Assembly: GCA_020638695.1 (NCBI GenBank)
Contig: JACKIB010000001.1
Coordinates: forward strand, 310,001 to 374,000
DNA length: 64,000 nt
Direction of reading: 5' to 3'
Source: Planctomycetota bacterium
Lineage (GTDB): Bacteria; Planctomycetota; UBA1135; UBA2386
Positions 54,601-63,611 of the stretch are shown here, one piece after another. Both the position numbers and the translations under genes were made by a program. The notes under the pieces were generated by a model. It was given only the letters and a program-made list of their open reading frames with translations, did no database searches and had not been told where the DNA came from. Numbering within the stretch: the first letter of the stretch is position 1; the number at the start of each line of letters is the position of its first letter.

Positions 54601-55817
54601 GCCGAGCCCAGCGACTCTGGCGTCGAGCTTGCGGACAGCGCCGCAACCGGGAGCTGTTGCGCAGCCGGCGCATGCGCCACACCCAGTTCGGCGAACACAT
54701 CGAGCAGCCGCTGCCCCACCACCTCGAGGGAGAAACAACGCTGGTAGGCCCGGTGTCCGGCCTCTGCCACCTGAGCGAGCCGCCCGGGTTGGTCGACCAG
54801 CCCCTGCAGAGTGGCGGAGAGCGCAGCCGCATCTCCGGGCGGCACCGCGATGAACTCGTCGGAACGCAGGAAGGTGCGGATCGCCGGGGTGTCCGCGGTG
54901 ATCACCGGACGACCCGTGGCGAGCGCGAGCATCACCTTGAACGGCACCACGCGCGAGGTCTTCGGCGACGTGCCGAACACCCCTGCGACCAGGTGCGTGC
55001 TGCCGAGGTGTCGGCGGATCTCCCGTTCCGGTGCGAACTCGTCGAGCCGACGCAGCCGTTGTGGCGGCACCAGCCGAGCGCGGCAGCGGTCCTCGAACGA
55101 GCCGCCGAACAACGTCAGCCGAACGCGTTCACAGGTGTGCATCGCCTCGATCAAGTGGAACAGTCCGTGCAGCGGTACCCCGGTGCCGAAGAACAGCACT
55201 TCCATCCGCTGCCCGGCCGCAGGCGGGGCGTAGGGAGCCGGTGGGTTCGGCTCATGCGGGTCGGACACCGGGACCCAACGCACGGAGTCGGCTCCGTCCG
55301 GCACCATGCCGGCGACGAACTCGACGTTGTTCGGCGTGTCGACCAGCACCCGGTCCGCGGCGGCACAGGCGCGTCGGTCCAAGCGGAGCATGAACCGCGC
55401 CATCAGCGAACCCGGGGGGAAGTAGTGCCGGTCGATGATCGCCGTGTCGTAAGCCGACAGGAACAGATCGAGCACCAACGGTCCCTTCCACACCGCGCGC
55501 GCCCAGTGCACAGTGAAGTACCCGGGATACGGCACCAACACGATGTCGGGTCGGAACTCGGCGATCGCCCGGCGCAGCATCCGCGCCGCGCCGCGGCGCA
55601 CGCGCAGCTTGCTCAACAGGTACCCGGGCCAAAGGTGCGGCCGGCGCAACAGCCGCCGCTTCTCCGGTCCGCGGTACGGCATCGTGAAGTGGCACTCGTG
55701 GACCACCACTCCGCGGCGACGCATGGCCTCGAGCAGCGCGTCGCTGCGTGGATAGCCACAGCCGCGATCCCAACAGCCGAACACCAGCACCTTGGCAGCG
55801 CGCTGGGTCGTGGTCAC
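54597..55817 (-). CDS. Glycosyltransferase, GT-B fold (GT4-like)
   Basis: 406 residues from the GTG at 55817, overlapping the stop of the GT2 gene (GTGA). The N-terminal domain is KVLVFGCWDRGCGYPRSDAL; VLVDTPNNVEFV and VLFFGTGVPLHGLFHLIEAM lie at the domain boundary. The C-terminal nucleotide-sugar domain is SRVVPFKVMLALATGRPVIT followed by EFIAVPPGDAAAL. Cytoplasmic or membrane-associated. The acceptor is unknown. Confidence 0.85.
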   Translation of the reverse strand: MTTTQRAAKVLVFGCWDRGCGYPRSDALLEAMRRRGVVVHECHFTMPYRGPEKRRLLRRPHLWPGYLLSKLRVRRGAARMLRRAIAEFRPDIVLVPYPGYFTVHWARAVWKGPLVLDLFLSAYDTAIIDRHYFPPGSLMARFMLRLDRRACAAADRVLVDTPNNVEFVAGMVPDGADSVRWVPVSDPHEPNPPAPYAPPAAGQRMEVLFFGTGVPLHGLFHLIEAMHTCERVRLTLFGGSFEDRCRARLVPPQRLRRLDEFAPEREIRRHLGSTHLVAGVFGTSPKTSRVVPFKVMLALATGRPVITADTPAIRTFLRSDEFIAVPPGDAAALSATLQGLVDQPGRLAQVAEAGHRAYQRCFSLEVVGQRLLDVFAELGVAHAPAAQQLPVAALSASSTPESLGSA

Positions 55818-56821
55818 GGGTGCGGCTCCGGGTCGGTGCGCTGGAAGCGCAGTGCGGCGACTTGCTCCGAGATCAGCCCCAGCGCGAACACCACCGTCGC
55901 CTGGGTGAACAGCAGCAACCCCATGTTGGTGAAGCGAGCCCCGGTCGCGAACGTGTAGGCGTACCAACACACGCCGAGCGCGAACAGCAGCGCGGCGAGC
56001 GGCACGAACACGCGCAGCGGCGCGAAGAACACCGCGATGCGCATGATGATGAGCAGGAAGCGGCTGCCGTCGCGCAGCAGCCGGATGTGGCTGCGTCCCT
56101 GCCGCGGCCGAACTCGGATCGGCAGGAAGGCCACCGAGTAGCCGACCCGCAGCATCGCCAGGGTAATGGTGGTCGGGTAGCTGAAGGTGTTCGGCAACAG
56201 GTAGCAGAACCCCTTGACCACGTCGGCGCGCATCAGCCGGAAGCCACTGGTGAGGTCGGGGATCGGCCGGTTGGTGACGTAGCTGGCGAGCGCGTTGTAC
56301 AGCCGGTTGGCGAGGTTGCGGTGCGTCGCACCACCGGCACCACCGCGCGAACCCACGACCATGTCGTAGCGTTCCGCGAGCGCCAACATCTCGGGGATCG
56401 CCTCCGGCGGGTGCTGGCCATCGCCGTCGAGCAGCAACACCCATCCGAGTCGCGCCTCGCGGATCCCGCGCTTGACCGCCGCCCCGTTGCCCAAGGACTC
56501 CGGGTGACTGATCACGCGCGCCCCCGCCGCCGCGGCGATCTCGGGGGTGCGGTCACTGGATCCGTCATCGATCACCAGCACCTCGTGTTGTGCGACGCCA
56601 CAGCTGCCGAGCACCGTCTCGAGCTCGGCGAGCAACGCACCGAGCCCGGCGGACTCGTTCTTGGCCGGAACCACGATGGTGAGGCCGGTGACCCGCCGCT
56701 TGGCTTCGGTGCGCGGTGCGACGGCCCGCGGCGCGGGCCGATCGCCAGCCTGCATCAGCGCGGCGAGATCGGCCTGCTCCACCGCGGGTGAGCGCGTTCC
56801 CAGGGCGTCAGGAGCGGTCAT
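55814..56821 (-). CDS. GT2 glycosyltransferase, dolichyl/undecaprenyl-phosphate sugar synthase-like
   Basis: 335 residues. The GT-A core is LTIVVPAKNESAGLGALLAE, VLVIDDGSSDRTPEI, LLLDGDGQHPPEAIPEML (DxD-type) and TSGFRLMRADVV. Two C-terminal spans are FVPLAALLFALGVCWYAYTF and LLLFTQATVVFALGLISEQV. This is typical of enzymes loading a sugar onto a polyprenyl phosphate. It is first in the operon GT2-GT4-TMTC-like, 136 bp downstream of the pilin gene and after its terminator. Confidence 0.9.
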   Translation of the reverse strand: MTAPDALGTRSPAVEQADLAALMQAGDRPAPRAVAPRTEAKRRVTGLTIVVPAKNESAGLGALLAELETVLGSCGVAQHEVLVIDDGSSDRTPEIAAAAGARVISHPESLGNGAAVKRGIREARLGWVLLLDGDGQHPPEAIPEMLALAERYDMVVGSRGGAGGATHRNLANRLYNALASYVTNRPIPDLTSGFRLMRADVVKGFCYLLPNTFSYPTTITLAMLRVGYSVAFLPIRVRPRQGRSHIRLLRDGSRFLLIIMRIAVFFAPLRVFVPLAALLFALGVCWYAYTFATGARFTNMGLLLFTQATVVFALGLISEQVAALRFQRTDPEPHP

Positions 56822-56903
56822 ACCCCCTAGCTATCGGCACTTCCGGTCGCTGGATTGAGCCAGGCCGGCGGCCGCCACCGAACGAGTCCGCCCGAAACGC
56901 ACA

Positions 56904-56935
56904 GAGGCCTCCGGGGGCAACCCCCCGAAGGCCTC
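56904..56935 (-). terminator. Terminator after the pilin gene
   Basis: GAGGCCT...GGGGG-CAA-CCCCC...AGGCCTC, a long GC-rich hairpin 22 bp beyond the pilin stop. It separates the pilus operon from the glycosyl-transfer operon but may allow partial read-through. Confidence 0.75.
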
Positions 56936-56957
56936 CTGTCCTGCTGAACCGTGCGTG

Positions 56958-57668
56958 CTAGTTGACGACGATCCAGACCTGGTTGTCCTGGCCGGACGTG
57001 TTGGCGGCCACGGTGCTCGCCATGCGGCTGCCGGCGCCGAGCAGGAACGCGGCGGTGTACGCCGGGACCTTGCTGTTGCCGCTGTAGCGCTGGCCGACGT
57101 TCTTGGAGGCGAGCACGTCGCCCGCTTGGTTCACGAAGAACGAGCGCTTGCCGGAGTTGCCGTAGCTGGCCGGCCAAGCGTAGCAGCACCACAGAACCTC
57201 GGACTGGGTCGCGTCCGGCGCCGTGCCGACACCACCGGTGTTGGCTTCCGGCACGCCGGTGCCGTTCGAGCTCGGGAGGTACATCTGGAAGATGTAGCCC
57301 GAGCGGGTGACGACGCCACCGGTGATACCGGAGGTGTTGGTGACGTTGGCGAATGCGCCGGACAGAACCGGCGGCGACAGGCGGTCGGTGCTCGCGCTAC
57401 CGGTGCTGTTGCGCACGCCGACGCCGCCCGCGAGCTCGGCGAAGTAGCCGTACTCGCCCGCGCCGTTCGTGTTCGCATCGATCGCGCCCGAGGCCTGGCA
57501 CTGCGCCTGCGACGACGAGATGTTCTTCAGCGTCGCGATGGCAGCGGACTCGTTGGCGTTGAGACGCGCGCTCAACAGGTTCGGAATTGCGATGGACGCG
57601 ATGATGGCGATGATCGCAACCACGATCATCAGCTCGATGAGGGTAAAGCCCTTCTCCCGATTGGACAT
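56958..57668 (-). CDS. pilA: Type IV pilin (major pilin candidate)
   Basis: 236 residues. The prepilin leader is MSNREKG with cleavage before F in GFTLIELMIVVAIIAIIASI; Glu5 of the mature form is present. The globular domain is Gly/Ser/Thr/Asn-rich with a CC pair (EVLWCCYAWPASYGNSGKRS) and a C-terminal strand DNQVWIVVN. The ribosome site is TTAGGAGAACC. It is last in the pilT-pilB-pilC-TPR-pilin operon, with a terminator behind it. A GspG-like pseudopilin is less likely given the pilT neighbour. Confidence 0.92.
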   Translation of the reverse strand: MSNREKGFTLIELMIVVAIIAIIASIAIPNLLSARLNANESAAIATLKNISSSQAQCQASGAIDANTNGAGEYGYFAELAGGVGVRNSTGSASTDRLSPPVLSGAFANVTNTSGITGGVVTRSGYIFQMYLPSSNGTGVPEANTGGVGTAPDATQSEVLWCCYAWPASYGNSGKRSFFVNQAGDVLASKNVGQRYSGNSKVPAYTAAFLLGAGSRMASTVAANTSGQDNQVWIVVN

Positions 57669-57726
57669 TGGTTCTCCTAAACAGCCTGACTGTGGAGCGA
57701 ACGCTCCTCTTCCCTAGTGCCGACGG

Positions 57727-58602
57727 TCACCGCCCGGGTTGGGCAGGGGCACCGACCGGCGCAACGATGCTCTTGAAACGACTGTCGTCTCGAACCGGCT
57801 TCCAGGCGTCGCGCTCGCGATCGAGCAGCGCACGCACCTTCTGTCCATCTGCCACAACAGCACGCTTCAACAGGTCGAACGAGGTATCGAGTTCGCCAGC
57901 CCGCATCTTGAGTCGGGCCACGAAGTAGTTGGCCACCGCATCCGACGCGGCGGCGCGTTGATACCCGGCGGTCGCAGCGGCGAGCTTGCCCTGCGACTCG
58001 AGCAAGGCCGCTGCTTCGATCAGTGGCATCGGCTTCTTGACGGTCTCGATCACTTCACTGGCCACCGCCGCCGCGGCATCCGCCCGGCCGGCTTGCGCGT
58101 GCGCCAACATGGTCTCGATTCGAGACGCTGCAGCGTTCTCCGGCGACACCAGCCGCTTCGCCAACACCTGCAACGCCTGCTCCGGAAGCGCGGCGGCACG
58201 CAGCATCCGAACCTCGTTCAGCAGGTCCGCCTCGGCGGACTGCGGAGTCGCCCCCTTGCCACTCTGCGCGCGACGGTACATCGCTGCCGCGGTCTTGAAG
58301 TCGCCGTCGAGCGCGCTCAGCCAGCCGGCGAACTCGAAACCGAGGAACAGCTCGGGGTCGTCGAGCCGCGCGGCTTCGAGAAACTCGCGCGCCTGCCCCA
58401 GCAGCTTCCTGCGCACTGCATTGACCCCGCCATCGGTGGTCTTCTCCGGCATCGAAGCCGCCAGCCGCAGATGCACTTCCACGGAACCGAGCAGCGTCGC
58501 AGCGTCGGCCTGTCCGCGGTGCAGGAAGCCGGCATACACGAGCCCGCCGACCACCAGGGCGCCGGCGCCGTAGCCGAGAACTCGCCTCGTCAAGTCGTTC
58601 AT
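57727..58602 (-). CDS. Membrane-anchored TPR protein of the pilus operon
   Basis: 291 residues. The N-terminal anchor (GYGAGALVVGGLVYAGF) is followed by helical TPR-like repeats (FAGWLSALDGDFKTAAAMYR, LPEQALQVLAKRLVSPENAA, SQGKLAAATAGYQRAAASDA). No motif of PilF/PilW is certain. Its position between pilC and pilin implies a role in assembly or secretin handling; this is inference. It starts 15 bp after the stop of pilC in the same operon. Confidence 0.75.
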   Translation of the reverse strand: MNDLTRRVLGYGAGALVVGGLVYAGFLHRGQADAATLLGSVEVHLRLAASMPEKTTDGGVNAVRRKLLGQAREFLEAARLDDPELFLGFEFAGWLSALDGDFKTAAAMYRRAQSGKGATPQSAEADLLNEVRMLRAAALPEQALQVLAKRLVSPENAAASRIETMLAHAQAGRADAAAAVASEVIETVKKPMPLIEAAALLESQGKLAAATAGYQRAAASDAVANYFVARLKMRAGELDTSFDLLKRAVVADGQKVRALLDRERDAWKPVRDDSRFKSIVAPVGAPAQPGR

Positions 58603-58617
58603 GTTCGGATGTCCCGT

Positions 58618-59850
58618 TCAGCTGGTGGACAGCTTCTTCTGCAGCTCGAAGATCGGCAGGAACACCGCGAGCACGATGCCACCCACGATGAAGCCCATGA
58701 GCGCGATCATGATCGGCTCGATCAGCGAGGTCAGTCCCTTGACCTCGGCTTCCACCTGCTGGTCATAGAACTCCGCGATCTTCTCGAGCAACTGATCGAG
58801 CGCACCGCTTCGCTCACCGATGCCGATCATTTTGGTCACCATCGGCGGGAACACCTTGGACTGCGAGAACGGGTCCATCAGCGTATCGCCCTGCTTGACG
58901 CTCTCGCGCGCGCGGTCCACTACGCCGGAGATCACCTTGTTGCCCGCGGTCTGCGACACGATCTCCATCGCGCCGAGGATCGGCACACCACTCTTCACCA
59001 GAGTCGCGAAGGTACGCGAGAAGCGGGACAACGCCACCTTGCGCATCAGCTTGCCGAACACCGGCAAGCGCAGCTTGATCGCGTCCCACAGGAACTGCCC
59101 GCGGGGGGTCTTGGTCCACATGTTGAACGCGAAGTACGCGCCAACCGCAGCCCCGATCATCATGTACCAGTAGTCGCGCATGAAGAACGCGGTGTCCATC
59201 GTCTGCACGGTGAGCCACGGCAGCTTCACGTCGAGCGACGCGAACACTTCCTTGAAGCTCGGCACGATGCCGATCATCAGGAATCCGGCGATACCGATGA
59301 CCAGGAACAGCGACACGACCGGGTAGGTCATCGCCGACTTGATCTCGCTGCGCAGGTGGGCCGCAGCTTCGAGATAGTCGGCGAGTCGCGTCAGGATGAC
59401 ATCGATCTGACCGGACACCTCACCGGCCTTGATCATGTTGACGTAGATGTCGGAGAACACCCGGGGATGCTCACCCAGTGCCCGTGACAAGTCGGCGCCC
59501 GAGCGGATGTCCTCCACCACGCGACTGAGGCAGAAGGTGAAGCCGGGGCTCTCCGCCTGGTCCGCCAGGATCTCCAATGCCTCGAGCATCGGGATACCCG
59601 CGCCGAGCATGGTGGATAGCTGTCGAGTGAAGACTTCGACCTCGCCCTTCTTGCAGCTCGATCGGGTCGCCTTCCGCTTGCCGCCGCCGCCACGACCACC
59701 CAACAAACCGCCGCTCGCCTTGATGTCGACCGGTGTCAGTCGGCGGCGCTTCAGATCCGCGAGCGCTTCGTCCTGGCTGGCGGCCTTGACCGTCCCCTTG
59801 ACGGTCTTGCCGGACATGTCCTTTGCCGAGTACTTGAAGGTAGTTGCCAT
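58618..59850 (-). CDS. pilC: Type IV pilus inner-membrane platform protein
   Basis: 410 residues, two GspF/PilC repeats. VFTRQLSTMLGAGIPMLEAL starts repeat one, FSRTFATLVKSGVPILGAME repeat two, and membrane segments include VVSLFLVIGIAGFLMIGIVP and the end EPIMIALMGFIVGGIVLAVF. The N-terminus is a cytoplasmic KMSGKTVKGTVKA-like domain (KDMSGKTVKGTVKAASQDEA). It carries the motor torque to the pilus base. Downstream of pilB by 37 bp. Confidence 0.96.
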   Translation of the reverse strand: MATTFKYSAKDMSGKTVKGTVKAASQDEALADLKRRRLTPVDIKASGGLLGGRGGGGKRKATRSSCKKGEVEVFTRQLSTMLGAGIPMLEALEILADQAESPGFTFCLSRVVEDIRSGADLSRALGEHPRVFSDIYVNMIKAGEVSGQIDVILTRLADYLEAAAHLRSEIKSAMTYPVVSLFLVIGIAGFLMIGIVPSFKEVFASLDVKLPWLTVQTMDTAFFMRDYWYMMIGAAVGAYFAFNMWTKTPRGQFLWDAIKLRLPVFGKLMRKVALSRFSRTFATLVKSGVPILGAMEIVSQTAGNKVISGVVDRARESVKQGDTLMDPFSQSKVFPPMVTKMIGIGERSGALDQLLEKIAEFYDQQVEAEVKGLTSLIEPIMIALMGFIVGGIVLAVFLPIFELQKKLSTS

Positions 59851-59887
59851 CGTGCTTTGTTCCCCCCGTCGCGTCAGTCGCGCCGGA

Positions 59888-61600
59888 TCAGTCCTCCATC
59901 GTCACCCGCAGAACTTCCTGGATGCTGGTCTTGCCGCGCGCAACGTTCGCCAGCCCCGCGATCCGCAGAGTGATCATGCCCTCTTCGATCGCCTTCTTCT
60001 TGATGTCGGCGAGGTGCGCGCGCTCGACCACCATGCGCCGGATGGACTCCGTCATGCGCATCGTCTCGAGGATCGCGAATCGCCCCTTGTAGCCGTTGGT
60101 ACACCGACTGCACCCGACCGCGTCGTAGACACCGAAGTCCTCGGCGCTCATCTGCTCCTTGGTGAAGCCGACCCGCAACAGCGCTTCCTCGTTGGCATCA
60201 GTCGGCTTCTTGCAGTGCGCGCACAGCGTGCGCCCGAGACGTTGCGCACAGATCAACAGCGTCGAGCTGGACACCATGAACGGGTCCATGCCCATGTCGA
60301 TCATTCGGGTGATGGTCGACGGCGCGTCGTTGGTGTGCAGGGTGCTCAACACCAAGTGACCGGTGAGTGCGGCCTTCACCGCGATCTCCAGGGTCTCCTT
60401 GTCGCGGATTTCGCCCAGCAGCACCACGTCGGGGTCCTGACGCAGGATCGAGCGCAGCGCACCCGCAAACGTCAAACCGCGCTTGGGATTGACCGGGACT
60501 TGGTTGATGCCCTCGAGGGTGTACTCGACCGGGTCCTCGACGGTGACCAGGTTGATCTCAGGGTCGGCGATGTGCCGCACCGCCGAATAAAGAGTCGTCG
60601 ACTTACCCGACCCGGTAGGACCCGTCACGAGGATCATCCCGTAGGGCGCGGAGCAGGCCCACAGGTAGTCGTCGAGGCACTTCTGCTCGAAGCCCAACGT
60701 GCGGATGTCCCCCGCCAGGTTGGTGGAATCGAGGATACGAAACACGGTCTTCTCGCCCCACACCACCGGCAGGATCGACACGCGGAAGTCGATCGCCTTG
60801 TTGCCCAGCTTCATCTGGAACTTGCCGTCCTGAGGACGGTTTCGCTCGGCGATGTCAAGCTTGGACATGATCTTGATGCGCGACGTGACGCTGTTCTGCA
60901 TCCGCTTGGGCAGCGCCATCACCTCGTTCATCCGGCCGTCCTTGCGGTAGCGCACCAAGACGCGCTTCTCGAACGGCTCGATGTGGATATCGCTCACTCC
61001 CGACTGGACCGCATCGACGATGATCTTGTTGACCATCTTGACGACCGGCGACGCCTCGTCGCTGATCGCCGACAGGTCCATGCCGTCGTCACCCGTATCA
61101 GAGGCGTCCTTCAGCTCGAGGTCGACGTCGTCGAACGAGTTCAGGATGTCGCCGACCGACTCCTCGTCGGATCGGTAGCCTTGACCGATCATCCGGTCGA
61201 TCGATTCGACCGTGCTGATCACCGGCCGCAGTTGGCAACCGGTGATGATGCGAATGTCGTCCAGCTTGAGGACGTCGAACGGGTTGGCGATCGCGATCGT
61301 CAGGATGTTGCCGATCCGATCGATCGGGAAGATGTGGTAATCGCGGGCCACATCGACCGGGACGCTCTCCAACACGTCCGGATTGTGCTTCAACCGCCCG
61401 AGGCTGATCGGCGGGATGTTCGCAGCCCGGCCGATCAATGCCACGAGTTCGTCCTCGGAGAGGACGCCCTTCTTGGTCAGCAGGTCGGTCAGCGACGTCT
61501 GGGTGCGCAGCGCTTCCTCGAGCAGCGCATCCGCGTCGCTATCCGACAGTTTCCCGGTCTTGACCAGGATGCTGCGGACCTTCTTGGCGAACTGGATCAT
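59888..61600 (-). CDS. pilB: Type IV pilus assembly ATPase
   Basis: 570 residues. An N-terminal MshEN domain (GKLSDSDADALLEEALRTQT and on) precedes the motor: SDIHIEPFEKRVLVRYRKDG, Walker A GPTGSGKSTTLYSAVRHI, Asp box VTVEDPVEYTLEGINQVPVN, Walker B RQDPDVVLLGEIRDKETLE, His box ALTGHLVLSTLHTNDAP, and the tetracysteine CAHCKK...GCSRCTNGYKGR. This is the extension motor. It overlaps pilT by 4 bp. Confidence 0.97.
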   Translation of the reverse strand: MIQFAKKVRSILVKTGKLSDSDADALLEEALRTQTSLTDLLTKKGVLSEDELVALIGRAANIPPISLGRLKHNPDVLESVPVDVARDYHIFPIDRIGNILTIAIANPFDVLKLDDIRIITGCQLRPVISTVESIDRMIGQGYRSDEESVGDILNSFDDVDLELKDASDTGDDGMDLSAISDEASPVVKMVNKIIVDAVQSGVSDIHIEPFEKRVLVRYRKDGRMNEVMALPKRMQNSVTSRIKIMSKLDIAERNRPQDGKFQMKLGNKAIDFRVSILPVVWGEKTVFRILDSTNLAGDIRTLGFEQKCLDDYLWACSAPYGMILVTGPTGSGKSTTLYSAVRHIADPEINLVTVEDPVEYTLEGINQVPVNPKRGLTFAGALRSILRQDPDVVLLGEIRDKETLEIAVKAALTGHLVLSTLHTNDAPSTITRMIDMGMDPFMVSSSTLLICAQRLGRTLCAHCKKPTDANEEALLRVGFTKEQMSAEDFGVYDAVGCSRCTNGYKGRFAILETMRMTESIRRMVVERAHLADIKKKAIEEGMITLRIAGLANVARGKTSIQEVLRVTMED

Positions 61601-62706
61601 CGGCCGCGCCTGCTACCCCCCGAACCCACCGCGTTCGATGGACCGGTGCGCTGCAGCAGGCGCTGTAGCTCCGCCGGGTCGGTCGCGTGCTGCAACGCAT
61701 CCTCGTAGGTGATCAGGCTCGCGCGGTAGAGCTCGTAGACCGACTGGTTCATGGTCTTCATCCCGATCGCGCTGCTGGTCTGGATGATCGACGTGAGCTG
61801 GTGCGACTTGTTGTCGCGCATCAGCGCCCGGATCGCCGGGTTGACGATCATCACCTCGGCGGCCAGCGCACGACCCTTGCCCTGGGTCTTGGGCACCAGC
61901 TGCTGGCACATCACGGCCTGCAGGGTGAACGACAGCATGGTGCGGATCTGCTGCTGCTGATGCGACGGGAACACGTCGACGATTCGGTTGATCGTTTGCA
62001 CCGTGTCCGAGGTGTGCAGCGTGGCGAACGTGAGGTGCCCGGTCTCGGCGAGCGTCAGCGCCGCCTCGATGGTCTCCAGGTCGCGCATCTCGCCGATCAG
62101 CACCACGTCCGGGTCCTGGCGCAGCACCGACCGGAGGGCGACCGAGAACCCATCGGTATCACCACCGACCTCGCGCTGGTTCACCAGGCAGTTCTTGTTC
62201 TTGTGCAAGAACTCGATCGGGTCCTCGATCGTCACGATGTGGCCCTGGCGCCGCTCGTTGATGTAGTCGATCATCGCCGCGAGCGTGGTCGACTTGCCCG
62301 AACCGGTGGACCCGGTGCACAGCACCAGACCCTTCTTCAGGTTGCAGATCTGCTCGCAAACCGCCGTGGGTAGCCCGAGCTGATCGAAGGTGTGCACTTC
62401 GAACGGGATCACGCGCAGCACCGCGGCGATCGTCCCCCGCTGCATGAACGCGTTGGTCCGGAAGCGCCCCAGGTTGGTGACTCCGAACGAGAAGTCGAGC
62501 TCCTTCTGCTTCTCGAACTTGGCGACCTGGTCAGGAGTCAGGACCGAGTAGACCAGCTTCTTGCACACCTCGGGGCGCAAGACCTGATGCTCGGTGTCGT
62601 ACAGCTTGCCGTCGACGCGAATCTTCGGTGGCGCGCCCACCGAGATGTGCAGGTCCGACCCGCCCCGCTGGACCATGATCGTCAGGAGTTCTTCCATCGA
62701 AACCAT
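61597..62706 (-). CDS. pilT: Type IV pilus retraction ATPase
   Basis: 369 residues, start preceded by AAGGAG. Features: GGSDLHISVGAPPKIRVDGK, Walker A GSTGSGKSTTLAAMIDYINE, Asp box IVTIEDPIEFLHKNKNCLVN, Walker B RQDPDVVLIGEMRDLETIEA, and the PilT-specific AIRALMRDNKSHQLTSIIQT near the C-terminus. There is no tetracysteine motif, which separates it from pilB. It retracts pili for twitching and DNA uptake. First gene of the operon. Confidence 0.97.
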   Translation of the reverse strand: MVSMEELLTIMVQRGGSDLHISVGAPPKIRVDGKLYDTEHQVLRPEVCKKLVYSVLTPDQVAKFEKQKELDFSFGVTNLGRFRTNAFMQRGTIAAVLRVIPFEVHTFDQLGLPTAVCEQICNLKKGLVLCTGSTGSGKSTTLAAMIDYINERRQGHIVTIEDPIEFLHKNKNCLVNQREVGGDTDGFSVALRSVLRQDPDVVLIGEMRDLETIEAALTLAETGHLTFATLHTSDTVQTINRIVDVFPSHQQQQIRTMLSFTLQAVMCQQLVPKTQGKGRALAAEVMIVNPAIRALMRDNKSHQLTSIIQTSSAIGMKTMNQSVYELYRASLITYEDALQHATDPAELQRLLQRTGPSNAVGSGGSRRGR

Positions 62707-63611
62707 TGGCTGCTGCTCCTTGTGCTCGTGTCGGTGCTCGGTGGGCGGCGGGCGGCAAGTTCTCCGGTGGGACGGGCCGCATCAGTCGGGTCGAGACACG
62801 GTGGCAGGACAGCCGGGTGCCGGCTGAGCGATGACACCGCATCCGGCGTCGCTATCGACCCGATCGACGGGGGAGATTGAGCCGATCCGCCGCGCGCTCC
62901 GTGCCCACCATGCGGCGGCCTGGGGAGCACCCAGCCGCGCAACCGGCCGGTGCGCCACGCCCACAGGTGCGGGGCGACGGAGCGCGGACCGGTCAGCGAA
63001 GCCGCACTGGCAACGCGAGTTCCGCGCCTTGCACCGAGATCAGACCGCCGCGGGGGCGCCGCGACTGCGTCGGGGCACGCCGCCCTGAGTCCGTTCGATC
63101 GACGGGTGCCCAGCTCGAGCTTCGACCGCGCATGCGGCGCCGACGGCTCATCGAGCATGTTCTCGTCGGCGGTGAGCCCTGTCGTCGAAACCCAGTTCGG
63201 GCTCGACGAACCGTGGCTGCAGGTGCCGGAGTCCGCTGGGTTGGTGCCGCCGGCAGGTGCGAAGTGACGGCTAGAGGCCTAGGCCCGGCGACGCTGGGGC
63301 ACTTGAGTCAAGTTTCGGTCGAGACGAGCAGAACTACCCCCTCCCACGAGAACAGACGCGAGGCCAATCGGCGAACGACATGGCGTGAGCGAGGCCACGC
63401 GAACGTGGCGCGAGTTGACGTGGAGTGTCGAGGTCTCCGACAAGCAGAGAGCCGAAACCGCGAGATGCGGGCATTGAAGGGCGCCGGGCGTAAGCCGCTG
63501 CGACCTCGTTCGAGCCCGGAGCAAGAGATGCTATCCGACACCGCTCGTCGGGCTGGGGCGAAGGCCCGTTGGGAGTCTGCGCCTAACGAGCGCCTGGCCG
63601 CCGGGCGCGGA
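62707..63611. other. 905-bp gap without a confident gene
   Basis: Between pilT and the elongation factor gene, both on the minus strand. A 105-residue plus-strand frame (62950-63267) and short frames on both strands lack homology cues. I see no tRNA, RNase P, tmRNA or repeat A/B signature. The pilus promoter should lie at the left end. Confidence 0.4.

Noticed and set aside
62950..63267. 105-residue plus-strand frame in the large gap
   Set aside because: Arg-rich start, no ribosome site and no recognisable motif; kept only as a remote possibility.
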